Assembly: GCA_943787535.1 (NCBI GenBank)
Contig: CALSMU010000021.1
Location: 40,864-104,863, forward strand
Length of the DNA: 64,000 nt
From: an uncultured Flavobacteriales bacterium
Lineage (GTDB): Bacteria; Bacteroidota; Bacteroidia; Flavobacteriales_D; Parvicellaceae
Reading direction: 5' to 3'
How positions within the stretch are numbered: the first letter of the stretch is position 1; every line of letters starts with the position of its first letter. Position numbers and translations under genes: made by a program. Of the stretch, positions 9,403 to 17,683 are shown one piece after another. Below the pieces are notes generated by a model. The model ran no database searches and was not told the DNA's origin. It worked only from the letters and a program-made list of their open reading frames with translations.

Positions 9403-9586
9403 CGCAATTGGTTTTACATCTTGTAAAAAATGTTCAGAATGTCATTATGAAGCTTTGGATAGCTCCGGCATGGAAGTTGAAGTAGAGTTTGGAGAACATT
9501 GTGGTGATGATTTAAAAGACTTGGAATCAATTGGATATCAATTGAGTGATGGAACTTTTGTAGATGTTCATTGCCACGCGCATTAA
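9368..9586 (+). CDS. small Cys/His-rich lipoprotein, putative metal-binding partner of the TonB receptor
   Basis: The product has 72 residues. A lipoprotein signal ends at T-S-C (Cys near residue 19). The mature peptide is packed with soft-metal ligands: C-K-K-C-S-E-C-H near the N-terminus, E-H-C-G-D-D in the middle, and D-V-H-C-H-A-H at the end. The start codon lies inside the 3' end of the TonB receptor gene in another frame, so the two are co-transcribed and probably translationally coupled. A surface zinc-scavenging or metallochaperone role is inferred from the ligands and the Fur-family control. A rho-independent terminator follows at 9684-9710. Confidence 0.8.
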   Translation: MKKVILGILAISAIGFTSCKKCSECHYEALDSSGMEVEVEFGEHCGDDLKDLESIGYQLSDGTFVDVHCHAH

Positions 9587-9683
9587 ATAGAAATTTATCT
9601 TAGCATTATTTAATATCTGTAACTATTACATAGTTAAAATGATTATTAAGTAATCTAATATTTCTTTTTACCTAACACCTGAG

Positions 9684-9710
9684 GCCCTTAATTTTAATGG
9701 AGGGCTTTTT
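9684..9710 (+). terminator. intrinsic terminator after the metal-uptake operon
   Basis: GCCCT (9684-9688) pairs with AGGGC (9701-9705) across a 12-base AT-rich loop and is followed by T5. It ends the TonB receptor/lipoprotein transcript. Confidence 0.7.
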
Positions 9711-9778
9711 AGTAAAAAGATTTTTTGTTGTGCAACTAATTTGTTTTACTTTGTGTCTTTCTAAAAAAATTATATAAG

Positions 9779-10618
9779 ATGAAAAAATTGATTTTACTTA
9801 TGCTTTCAATGTCTATTGGTCAATTTGTGCTTTCTCAAATTATCTACACGGATGTAACTCCTGACGATACATTGGTCCCTGATTATGTGTCGGATTCTCA
9901 TTTGATTGATTTTAACGGTGATTTGACACCTGAGTTGGTTATTTTTTCTTCAAAACAAGACACGGTTATTACACTTCCTGTGACAATTAGTGGTTTAGCA
10001 ATTTCTACTTTCGGAAATACAGAGATTATTGCGCAAATTTCTACGATTGGGAATGAGGATGTTGTTATTGCTGACACGCTTTCACATGGATATTTAATTG
10101 ATGGTAGCTCGGCATATTTGAGCTCAGCAACGCCTTCCGTTTTTCCTGGGGTTGGTTTAGGGATTAAGATAGACATAGTCAGTTTAACAGCTGGGGATTT
10201 CATCGACAATGGAAACCTTTTCTTTGGTGTTAAATTCGAATTAGGCACCAATATTCATTACGGATGGGTGCAAGTAAAAATTGCTACAGATGCAAGTTCG
10301 GGCATTATTTATGATTTTGCATATCAATCAATTGCAGATTCAAGTATTTTGGCCGGTAACGTTGAGGATGGATTTGTTAGTATTTCGAATGGCAACTCAG
10401 AAGAGGTAGTTATATATGCGGCTAATAAAAAACTACACGTTATAACAGGTAAAGATTCGGGAAGTCTAGTAATTCACAATCTCCTTGGCAAACAATTAAT
10501 AAGCACTACCATTAATGGGAACATTAGCTTAGATATTAATGACCTTAGTAAAGGAATCTATTTAGTGTCATTTGCAAATGGCACAAGCACTATAACCAAG
10601 AAAGTTTATATTGAATAA
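9779..10618 (+). CDS. secreted T9SS type A sorting-domain protein of unknown function
   Basis: The product has 279 residues. A Sec signal peptide ends near S-Q (residue 20). Residues about 20-195 form a beta-rich domain without a recognised family; it contains G-D-L-T-P-E-L-V-I-F and F-F-G-V-K-F-E-L-G-T-N-I-H-Y-G-W-V-Q-V, a pattern common in Bacteroidota secreted proteins. The last 70 residues are a T9SS type A C-terminal sorting domain (L-V-I-H-N-L-L-G-K, then S-K-G-I-Y-L-V-S-F, ending K-K-V-Y-I-E). The protein is therefore predicted to be exported through the outer membrane and released or anchored at the surface. Function unknown. Confidence 0.8.
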   Translation: MKKLILLMLSMSIGQFVLSQIIYTDVTPDDTLVPDYVSDSHLIDFNGDLTPELVIFSSKQDTVITLPVTISGLAISTFGNTEIIAQISTIGNEDVVIADTLSHGYLIDGSSAYLSSATPSVFPGVGLGIKIDIVSLTAGDFIDNGNLFFGVKFELGTNIHYGWVQVKIATDASSGIIYDFAYQSIADSSILAGNVEDGFVSISNGNSEEVVIYAANKKLHVITGKDSGSLVIHNLLGKQLISTTINGNISLDINDLSKGIYLVSFANGTSTITKKVYIE

Positions 10619-10621
10619 GTT

Positions 10622-11134
10622 CTATTTCTTTATTCTCGCTTTAACGGACCATGTAAAAGTAAAATTTGCCACTTCTTCACCGGCTTCATTTACTCCTTTC
10701 ATATAACATTCAATTAGTTGTGGCTCCTCTTTTTGGATAGCAGTTTTTACGGCTTCTTTTATTTTGTGACCATCACTGCATGTAAATGTGGTTATATCCG
10801 TAGCTTTTTTCACGAAATTACCCGTACAATTCACGATAATCATTGCAACAGAAGGTCTTTGCTTATGTGTATACATAATGAGCAGAGCACCTGAACTCAT
10901 TTCTGCAGCCATTCCTAATACAGCCCAAAAAGTAGATTGAAAAGGATTTTTGTTTTTGCGTTTGTATGGAACAGTAACCGAACATTTTTCTTCCGTTAAT
11001 TCGCTAATTTTCATACCAGAAAGAAACCCCATTGGCAAAATCTTAAACAAGCTAAACCTAAACTTAAAATTATTGGTGAAACTTTTTTTTATAAATTCGA
11101 TTTGTGAATGGTCAAACTGGAAATTTTCGGTCAT
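10622..11134 (-). CDS. DUF4442 hotdog-fold protein (putative thioesterase)
   Basis: The product has 170 residues. It resembles the DUF4442/YiiD-C hotdog family: S-L-F-K-I-L-P-M-G-F-L-S-G-M-K-I, V-P-Y-K-R-K-N-K-N-P-F-Q-S-T-F-W-A-V-L-G-M-A-A-E-M-S-S-G in the long central helix, then C-T-G-N-F-V-K-K-A. Proteins of this type are predicted acyl-CoA thioesterases. No signal peptide is seen. The gene is convergent with the secreted T9SS protein, with stops 3 bases apart. The substrate is unknown. Confidence 0.8.
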   Translation of the reverse strand: MTENFQFDHSQIEFIKKSFTNNFKFRFSLFKILPMGFLSGMKISELTEEKCSVTVPYKRKNKNPFQSTFWAVLGMAAEMSSGALLIMYTHKQRPSVAMIIVNCTGNFVKKATDITTFTCSDGHKIKEAVKTAIQKEEPQLIECYMKGVNEAGEEVANFTFTWSVKARIKK

Positions 11135-11256
11135 CGTTTATTATCAATAAAAAATTAATATCTATAAAAATGAGAATAAATATTAATATTTACTAAGTTT
11201 TCGCTTTCAGAATTCATATAATATCAAAACGTAAAAATACTATGTTTTAAAAAACG

Positions 11257-11264
11257 TATTTTTG
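11257..11264 (+). promoter_or_regulatory. -7 promoter element before the exonuclease/GIY-YIG gene
   Basis: TATTTTTG fits TAnnTTTG and ends 10 bases before the ATG at 11275, implying a very short or absent 5' UTR. No clear -33 TTTG is present. The octamers AAAAATAC (11234-11241) and GTATTTTT (11256-11263) form an inverted repeat over the promoter. Confidence 0.4.
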
Positions 11265-11274
11265 TCTGTATTAT

Positions 11275-12606
11275 ATGAGATTATTTGCTGTAGTAGATAT
11301 TGAGTCAACCGGGAGTATCGCAAATCAAGATAAGATTACCGAAATTGCCGTAATCATAACTGATGGCGAAAAAGAAATAGATCGTTTTGAGACATTAATA
11401 AATCCTCAGCAACCTATAACACCATTTGTAGTCAGATTAACTGGAATTACCAATGAAATGGTTAAAGGCGCTCCATTATTTGAAGAGGTGGCTACAGATT
11501 TGTTCGAATTGCTGAAGGGAAAAGTATTTGTAGCGCATAATGTGAATTTTGATTATAAATTTATTAAACAAGCTTTCTTTGAGTGTGGAATCAGTTTTGA
11601 TGAAAAACGTTTGTGCACCGTTAGATTGAGTAGAGAGATTATTCCGGGAATGCCTTCTTATAGTTTGGGTAAGTTGACAAGGAGTTTAGGGATTGGGTTA
11701 AACAATGCACACCGTGCAATGCCAGATACTGAAGCTACGACAGAATTATTTGAATTGTTATACAATAAGAATTTAGCATTTATTCAGGCTTCATTAAAAG
11801 CAAACTCAAACGAATCTACTTTACCTGCTAATCTTCCAAAAGCGCGGTTTAAAAAACTCCCAAAGAAAACAGGTGTTTATTATTTTCATAATAACAAAGG
11901 AGAGGTTATATACATAGGGAAGGCAAAAAACTTAAAGAGTAGGGTTTCATCTCATTTTACAGGTAAATTGTCTCGAAAAAATGAAGTGTTTTCAAGGGAG
12001 ATATTTGATGTTTCGTTTGAGGTGACAGGGAGTGAGTTAATAGCGGCATTTGTTGAAGATACTGAAATAAAACACAATTGGCCAGTATATAATCGATTAC
12101 AAAAATCCAGAATCGATAAGTTTGGTATTTTTATTTATGAGGATCGAAATAATAATAAACGATTAGGAATCAATAAAGTGACAAGTCAATCAGCATTTGT
12201 AAAAGCTTTTCCAACTCTTAGTGAAGCAAGAAATTGGCTAATAAAAAAAATAGATGAATTCACATTGAAGCCCTCATATTGCGGAATGGAACAGTTTGAT
12301 AGAGAAGATATAGCAATTGAGGAGCATGCCACAAATATAGAGGTGTTTTTAGAAGGTTTTAATCTAGGTGAAGATACGCTTGTTATCAAAGGCAAGGGGA
12401 GAAGGGCGGATGAAAAAAGTTTTATTTATATTGAAAAAGGAAATTATAAGGGTTATGGTTACTATTCAGGAGAAGAAAACCTTAGTAGAATTGATGATCT
12501 AAAAAAAATTTTAACGTTGCAAAAAGAGACAATGTTAATAAGGAGTGTTATTAAATCTGAACTAAAAAAGGAGAAGTCAGATTATGAGATAATAACACTA
12601 AGCTAG
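11275..12606 (+). CDS. DEDDh exonuclease fused to a GIY-YIG nuclease domain
   Basis: The product has 443 residues. Residues 1-170 form a DnaQ-like 3'-5' exonuclease: D-I-E-S-T (Asp/Glu at about 8/10), the Asp in H-N-V-N-F-D-Y, and H-R-A-M-P-D-T (His and Asp, DEDDh type). Residues about 195-275 are a UvrC/Cho-type GIY-YIG domain with K-T-G-V-Y-Y-F, V-I-Y-I-G-K-A-K-N-L-K-S-R-V and a downstream Glu in F-V-E-D-T-E-I-K. The C-terminal 170 residues resemble no family I recognise. Annotators often label these proteins as DNA polymerase III epsilon, but the GIY-YIG fusion suggests a repair role like that of Cho nuclease. It stands alone with its own promoter. Confidence 0.9.
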   Translation: MRLFAVVDIESTGSIANQDKITEIAVIITDGEKEIDRFETLINPQQPITPFVVRLTGITNEMVKGAPLFEEVATDLFELLKGKVFVAHNVNFDYKFIKQAFFECGISFDEKRLCTVRLSREIIPGMPSYSLGKLTRSLGIGLNNAHRAMPDTEATTELFELLYNKNLAFIQASLKANSNESTLPANLPKARFKKLPKKTGVYYFHNNKGEVIYIGKAKNLKSRVSSHFTGKLSRKNEVFSREIFDVSFEVTGSELIAAFVEDTEIKHNWPVYNRLQKSRIDKFGIFIYEDRNNNKRLGINKVTSQSAFVKAFPTLSEARNWLIKKIDEFTLKPSYCGMEQFDREDIAIEEHATNIEVFLEGFNLGEDTLVIKGKGRRADEKSFIYIEKGNYKGYGYYSGEENLSRIDDLKKILTLQKETMLIRSVIKSELKKEKSDYEIITLS

Positions 12607-12621
12607 TCGGATCACCAGACT

Positions 12622-13236
12622 CTAAAAAGCATTTTTATATTTATCTATCCAGTCTGGGTTTTCAACATCTTGAAATAGTTTAAACATGTTTTCTCCGTAA
12701 AAAAAATCTGAATCTTGTATTACGCCATATTCTTGTAAAATTTGTATTTGCGGCCACGATGGATGGAACTTACCCTGCGACCAACCATCAATTTTCATTC
12801 CTGGTGCAGGAATACAACCCACAGGGCATGTTGGATTTCTACTGTACCGCAATGTCCAAAGATCTTCTAGTGTGAAACATTCTGAATAATCATCGGATAT
12901 AGAATCGTATTTATAGAAACAGTCACTCAGGTTATACGCAGCAAAAAGGTCAATATTTTCAAAATTTGCAGCCGAAGTTTGTTTTCCCATTGCTTGAAGA
13001 AGAAAAGTTTTTAATTCCATGGGTTTTTTACTCACAATCTTTCCATCCCTAACGCCAACTACAGCATAGTTAATTAGTCCTGAATTGTGTGAAGAATTAA
13101 TGTTAAAAGCAAAATGATACTCGACAAAACCAAACGCTTCTAGCTGGCTGTTGTTTTTTGTGAAATTATAAAATACCATTCCAAAACAAATTGCAATTAC
13201 ACTAATCGTGTATCCTATTTCAAATTTAAATTTCAT
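12622..13236 (-). CDS. hypothetical membrane-anchored protein
   Basis: The product has 204 residues. A single N-terminal hydrophobic segment (residues 5-25) is an anchor or uncleaved signal. The periplasmic part carries six cysteines: C in L-S-D-C-F-Y, C in Y-S-E-C-F-T, and a C-P-V-G-C-I-P cluster, which would suit disulfides. No family is recognised. The C-terminal half is rich in aromatics (D-F-F-Y-G-E-N-M-F). It is convergent with the exonuclease fusion. Function unknown. Confidence 0.65.
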   Translation of the reverse strand: MKFKFEIGYTISVIAICFGMVFYNFTKNNSQLEAFGFVEYHFAFNINSSHNSGLINYAVVGVRDGKIVSKKPMELKTFLLQAMGKQTSAANFENIDLFAAYNLSDCFYKYDSISDDYSECFTLEDLWTLRYSRNPTCPVGCIPAPGMKIDGWSQGKFHPSWPQIQILQEYGVIQDSDFFYGENMFKLFQDVENPDWIDKYKNAF

Positions 13237-13373
13237 TATAAAATAAGTGAGGTAACTTTACAAGGTACAATACTTACTTCGATTCAATAAGTTATTTGAT
13301 TAGTTTTTGACTAATTGCTGGTTTAATTGGATAAAAACCTTCCTATTTTTTAACAATAACGATAAAAGCGATT

Positions 13374-13940
13374 CTATTTGAAAGAATGAATTTTATTTGG
13401 AGTTGCGCAATAGTTCATTGGGATATCATTTTTATTAACTCCTGATATAGAGGTTATTGGTTCGAAAAGTGAAACACCAATTTTTATGCAATTTGGATTA
13501 CATCGGGATAAAAAACGATCGTATAAGCCTTTTCCATAACCTACACGTGCTCCTTTGGTATCAAAAGCTAAAAGCGGAATAATTACTATGTCAATTTTAT
13601 TTTCAGAAATTGCTACTCCCTCAACAGGGCATGGAATACCAAGTTTATCCCTTTGGTAAGTTGTATTTTTATCAATAATACAGTGGGTAAGGCCTAGTGG
13701 GTTAAATTGTGTAATTGATGTAGCCACAGTGCATTTTGATTCAAAGAGAAATTCCATAAAAGCGGCTGTATTTATTTCATTGAAGTTAGCTATTGGAAGA
13801 AAGATATGAATCGTTTTATTATGGAGTCTAAAATGCTTTTTTATAAGGTTGAAAATTTGTTCAGAACATGATGTTACCTCAGATGCAGGTAATTGACTTC
13901 GTTTAAGTTTATATTCCCTTCTGAGATCAGCCTTCTCCAT
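13374..13940 (-). CDS. 5-formyltetrahydrofolate cyclo-ligase
   Basis: The product has 188 residues, the usual length. It converts 5-formyl-THF plus ATP to 5,10-methenyl-THF in one-carbon metabolism. Family marks are the N-terminal K-A-D-L-R-R-E-Y-K-L-K-R basic motif, an F-L-P-I-A-N-F-N-E-I segment, and the signature G-A-R-V-G-Y-G-K-G-L-Y-D-R-F-L near residue 145. Cytoplasmic. It is the last gene of a tightly packed minus-strand group that includes the small secreted protein, the endonuclease and the thioredoxin-like gene. Confidence 0.95.
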   Translation of the reverse strand: MEKADLRREYKLKRSQLPASEVTSCSEQIFNLIKKHFRLHNKTIHIFLPIANFNEINTAAFMEFLFESKCTVATSITQFNPLGLTHCIIDKNTTYQRDKLGIPCPVEGVAISENKIDIVIIPLLAFDTKGARVGYGKGLYDRFLSRCNPNCIKIGVSLFEPITSISGVNKNDIPMNYCATPNKIHSFK

Positions 13941-13947
13941 TGGATTA

Positions 13948-14325
13948 CTATTTCTTAACCTTTACGAATACATAGTGCGTAATCAACAAAGATGTTCCTC
14001 TAATAGGATATGTACTAATTAATTTCCATCCGTTTTGATCCATTTCGTTGAGGATAACAACGACATGATCCACGCCTTTAAACCCTTTTGATAAAAGACA
14101 CTTATCTTCTCCCTTTCCAGTGAAAAAAGAAATACGAGCAAGACCTTTAGAATCTCTTCCTTCTAGAGTTCTAAACTCGTCTTCCATATTTAAACGAACT
14201 TCGACTATTCCATGCTGCCCTTTTTCAATTCCCGCGGAAAGTTCTTTGACTGTGTTCTGCGAGAATCCTGTGATACTAAAAAGTGTAATTGTAATGGTAA
14301 TTAATGTTTTACTGATTTCCTTCAT
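13948..14325 (-). CDS. small secreted hypothetical protein
   Basis: The product has 125 residues. A signal peptide ends at G-F-S-Q (near residue 22). The mature part of about 100 residues is alpha/beta-like, with G-K-G-E-D-K-C-L-L-S-K-G-F and a C-terminal strand T-H-Y-V-F-V-K-V. No family is recognised. The start codon overlaps the end of the endonuclease gene by 17 bases, and the stop lies 7 bases from the 5-formyl-THF cyclo-ligase start, so it sits mid-operon. Function unknown. Confidence 0.65.
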   Translation of the reverse strand: MKEISKTLITITITLFSITGFSQNTVKELSAGIEKGQHGIVEVRLNMEDEFRTLEGRDSKGLARISFFTGKGEDKCLLSKGFKGVDHVVVILNEMDQNGWKLISTYPIRGTSLLITHYVFVKVKK

Positions 14326-15547
14326 TTTCTTCCGTTATTATTTTAATAGACTTTTCATTTGAAATATTCATTGTAGGCGTTCCTTTATTGTCCTCGATTT
14401 TTCCTGTAATACAAACTTTTCTATTGCTTAGCTCAACTTCAGGTATATAGCTAAAGTTGGCTCGATTATCTTTCCAAATTGTTACACTAAATATTTGATT
14501 TGGAAATTTCTTATCCAAATTTAAGAAAGTTGCCCCAGATTTCTCACTATATTTTGTAGATACTACTGTTCCGCATACAGTAGATTTTGTTCCAATGTTA
14601 TATTGTGCTTGAACTGAATTAATCATTCCTTTTTCAAGAGTTGTAGGATTTAAGGGAGGTACATCGCCTTTTTTGCTTCCTGATTGCCAAATGTCTATAT
14701 CGATTTGTTGTTCAGTTAAACCTTCATCTTTAATTTTTGAAAAGAAGTTAATACCTGTCAATGCTTCTACACTATCAATACTTACTGCATAACTCATGAT
14801 TGGATAATTACAGTTTCCGTTTGGCATAACAAAACCAATACCTCTATGATTGTAATTATCGAGTATTACTTTATAGAAGAAATCAGGAATAGTGACTTCA
14901 TTTTCTCTTCCCTTATTCTGCATTCTAGGCAAACTATCGTTTAATATTCCTCCCGTTACCACATAAACTTGTATTTTTTTTTCTATTACATATTCTCTAA
15001 TTGCGTTTTCTAATTCAGCCCATTTCTCTCTATTTAATTCGGGTAACTGTGGTGCCATGTTTGAATAAAAATAGGACTCACTTAAAGCGGTTTTAGACCA
15101 CCTGAAATCTGCACTAGGAGCAAGGTGTCCTCTATCATATCCACTATACCAATAATCTGCTTTACTAGCTGTTCCGGAAGTGACCAATTTGTCTTTTCTG
15201 AAATTATTCGTTCTGGACACATTTCCTTTCTCTACGTCTGGTAATACGATATGACTTACCCATTGAGCCTGCTCGTGCTTCTCATTGTAACCTAAAATCA
15301 TTGCTTTGTGATATATGACTTCAATTTCCTCACTGCAAACTGGATTGCCAACAGCACTTAGATCGTCTTGAATTTTATTCAATTTAAGTTCTTCTAATTG
15401 AACTAAAAGCTCGTTTCTTTCTGAGTTTATTGAATCAATTTTAGTCGAAATAAATCTAATTTTCTTTTCAGTTTCAGTTTGTGATACAGAAGAAATACTA
15501 AGACTAGCTGCTATTAATAAAATAAGATATCTAAAGTTAAAATGCAT
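14309..15547 (-). CDS. secreted DNA/RNA non-specific endonuclease with C-terminal OB-like domain
   Basis: The product has 412 residues from the ATG at 15547, chosen because it places the signal peptide (ending S-S-V-S-Q) at the N-terminus; an upstream start at 15565 would overlap the preceding gene. Residues 40-75 are coiled coil. The beta-beta-alpha metal NUC1 domain (about 80-300) shows the D-R-G-H motif (Y-D-R-G-H-L-A-P) with catalytic His, and N-M-A-P-Q with the metal-binding Asn. The C-terminal 90 residues (V-C-G-T-V-V-S-T-K ... V-C-I-T-G-K-I-E) look like an OB-fold nucleic-acid-binding domain, as in secreted nucleases of this phylum. It probably scavenges external nucleic acids. Confidence 0.88.
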   Translation of the reverse strand: MHFNFRYLILLIAASLSISSVSQTETEKKIRFISTKIDSINSERNELLVQLEELKLNKIQDDLSAVGNPVCSEEIEVIYHKAMILGYNEKHEQAQWVSHIVLPDVEKGNVSRTNNFRKDKLVTSGTASKADYWYSGYDRGHLAPSADFRWSKTALSESYFYSNMAPQLPELNREKWAELENAIREYVIEKKIQVYVVTGGILNDSLPRMQNKGRENEVTIPDFFYKVILDNYNHRGIGFVMPNGNCNYPIMSYAVSIDSVEALTGINFFSKIKDEGLTEQQIDIDIWQSGSKKGDVPPLNPTTLEKGMINSVQAQYNIGTKSTVCGTVVSTKYSEKSGATFLNLDKKFPNQIFSVTIWKDNRANFSYIPEVELSNRKVCITGKIEDNKGTPTMNISNEKSIKIITEENEGNQ

Positions 15548-15552
15548 AGTAC

Positions 15553-16110
15553 TCAAGCTTTCCATTTTATTCCACAGCCAATACTTGGGAGTTGTTCAAA
15601 GTCAATGTCTTTATTTTCTAGCAAATAATTAAACACTTTTCTTAAGTCCTTTCCATCGCTTTGATAATTGTTGCCAGGTCTGGATTTATCCATCTGACCT
15701 CTGTAAATACATTTTAGTTCTGCATTAAATACATTTATATCCGGCGTGCAGGCAGCAGTATATGCTTTTGCTACCTCTTGAGTATCATCATATAAATAAG
15801 GAAATGGAAAATTATAATTCGCAGCAAATAGTTTCATGTTTTCAGGAGAGTCATCTGGATAGTTTATTACATCATTTGAACTAATAACAACAAATCCAAT
15901 TCCTTTTTTCAAATAATCTTTACCAATTCTTACCAGCTCATCAATTATATCAATCACAAAGGGGCAATGATTGCATATGAAAAAAACCGCCGTACCTTTT
16001 GCACCTTGTAATTCTGAAAGACTATAACTTTTCCCTGAAATCACATCTGGTAATGTAAAGTCAGGAGCCTTAAAGCCTAATTCAATTTGAATAGTTGGAG
16101 TTCTAGCCAT
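15553..16110 (-). CDS. thioredoxin-family / AhpC-TSA-like redox protein
   Basis: The product has 185 residues with an AhpC/TSA-type thioredoxin fold: G-F-K-A-P-D-F-T-L-P-D at the start, then V-F-F-I-C-N-H-C-P-F, a CxxC active site near residue 46, and a conserved P-D-I-N-V-F-N with cis-Pro context. This CNHCPF subgroup is widespread in Bacteroidota and usually called a thioredoxin-family or redoxin protein. No signal peptide. It is upstream of the endonuclease gene with only a few bases between, so they are probably co-transcribed. Confidence 0.9.
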   Translation of the reverse strand: MARTPTIQIELGFKAPDFTLPDVISGKSYSLSELQGAKGTAVFFICNHCPFVIDIIDELVRIGKDYLKKGIGFVVISSNDVINYPDDSPENMKLFAANYNFPFPYLYDDTQEVAKAYTAACTPDINVFNAELKCIYRGQMDKSRPGNNYQSDGKDLRKVFNYLLENKDIDFEQLPSIGCGIKWKA

Positions 16111-16210
16111 TTTATTTATTTTTGGTATTGATAAAAATAAAGACTTCTGGCAATATTATGTCTTTGAGCTTCTATTTTCATTTGCGCACTTTTTAACAAA
16201 ATCATCAAAC

Positions 16211-17581
16211 ATGTTTAAAACCTTTTTTATTGTAATACTATTTTCTCCAATTTTTACTCTTTCTCAGATAGAATTAAATGATTCTTCAATGATTCGGTAT
16301 ATTTTCGATGAAGCCTTAACAAATGGAGAATGTCATCAAAATTTAAAGGAATTGTGCAAGGGTGTTGGACATAGAATCAGTGGCTCTGATGCATCCTACA
16401 AAGCAATTGCTTGGGGTCAGAATGTGTTGAAAAGATATGCTTTGGATTCTATTTACTTACAGGAAATTTTAGTTCCCCATTGGGTAAGGGGAAGTAAAGA
16501 GCGTCTAGACTTTTCCTCGAAACAAATAAAGCTGTATCAATCTAAATGTTTGGCCTATGGTGGATCTGTTGGGACAAATGGTGTTTTAAAAGGGAATATT
16601 GTAGAAGTAAAATCATGGGATGAATTGGATGAATTAGGCGAAAAAAAAATAAAAGGCAATTTCGTTTTTTACAATCGACCAATGAATCCTACACGGCTAA
16701 GTACATTTCACGCATATGGTGGGTGCGTAGACCAAAGATATTGGGGAGCTGTTAGAGCCTCAAAACTCGGAGCCATAGGTGTTCTTGTGCGTTCTATGAC
16801 ATTAAAACAAGATTTGAATCCACATACAGGTTCTATGACTTATGAAGGAGCTGATTTAAAAATTCCCTCAGTTGCTATTAGCACCGTCGATGCACATAAT
16901 TTAAGCGAACAATTAAAAAAGGATAAAGAAACTGAAGCAAAAATGAAGTTGGGATGTAAAACTTTGCCCGATACAGTATCTTACAATTTAATAGCCGAAA
17001 TAAAAGGAAGTGAATTTCCAGACAAAATAATTGTTGTTGGCGGCCATTTGGATTCATGGGATGTTGGGGAAGGAGCGCATGATGACGGAGCTGGAATTGT
17101 GCAGAGTATTGAAGTATTGAAAATTTTTAAAAATCTAGGAATACAACCAAAACATACTATCCGATGTATTCTTTATATGAATGAAGAAAATGGAAATAGA
17201 GGGGGTAAAACCTACGCAGAAATGGTAAAGAACAAAGGAGAAGAGCATATCTTCGCTATCGAAACAGATAGGGGAGGTTTTACTCCTAAAGGTTTTACCG
17301 TAGATGGAACTCCGGAGCAATTAACTTCTTTGCAGCAATTTGAATCTTTGCTGGAACCTTATGATTTATTTTTCATAAAGAAAGGCTATAGCGGAGTTGA
17401 TATTGGACCGCTTAAAGATGGCAAGATATGTCTCGTTGGATTAGTTCCTGATTCACAACGTTATTTTGATTTTCACCATGCACCAAGTGATATATTTGAA
17501 AATGTTAACAAGAGAGAATTGGAATTAGGTGCAGCCTCATTGGCTTCCTTAATCTACTTAGTAGATAAGCATTGGGATTAG
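16211..17581 (+). CDS. secreted M28-family peptidase (carboxypeptidase Q-like) with PA insert
   Basis: The product has 456 residues. A signal peptide ends at T-L-S-Q. A protease-associated (PA) domain occupies about 125-230. The M28 catalytic domain shows the metal ligands in order: G-G-H-L-D-S-W-D (His, Asp), H-D-D-G-A-G (bridging Asp), M-N-E-E-N-G (base and ligand Glu), E-T-D-R-G-G (Asp) and D-F-H-H-A-P-S-D (His). All residues for a two-zinc exopeptidase are intact. It resembles carboxypeptidase Q/plasma glutamate carboxypeptidase of marine bacteria and probably acts on external peptides in the periplasm or medium. Confidence 0.93.
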   Translation: MFKTFFIVILFSPIFTLSQIELNDSSMIRYIFDEALTNGECHQNLKELCKGVGHRISGSDASYKAIAWGQNVLKRYALDSIYLQEILVPHWVRGSKERLDFSSKQIKLYQSKCLAYGGSVGTNGVLKGNIVEVKSWDELDELGEKKIKGNFVFYNRPMNPTRLSTFHAYGGCVDQRYWGAVRASKLGAIGVLVRSMTLKQDLNPHTGSMTYEGADLKIPSVAISTVDAHNLSEQLKKDKETEAKMKLGCKTLPDTVSYNLIAEIKGSEFPDKIIVVGGHLDSWDVGEGAHDDGAGIVQSIEVLKIFKNLGIQPKHTIRCILYMNEENGNRGGKTYAEMVKNKGEEHIFAIETDRGGFTPKGFTVDGTPEQLTSLQQFESLLEPYDLFFIKKGYSGVDIGPLKDGKICLVGLVPDSQRYFDFHHAPSDIFENVNKRELELGAASLASLIYLVDKHWD

Positions 17582-17683
17582 TAATTCCTTAATGAATTTA
17601 TCTTAAAGGAATCTTTATAACCTAAAACCTGTTAGATACCTTTAAACTTTTTAATGTAACTTGGTCAAGATTAAAAAAATAGT

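Noticed and set aside
9728..9745. GTTG-T-GCAAC sequence as a possible third metal-repressor operator
   Set aside because: The half-sites are inverted relative to the TGCAAC-N3-GTTRCA pattern and the spacing differs.
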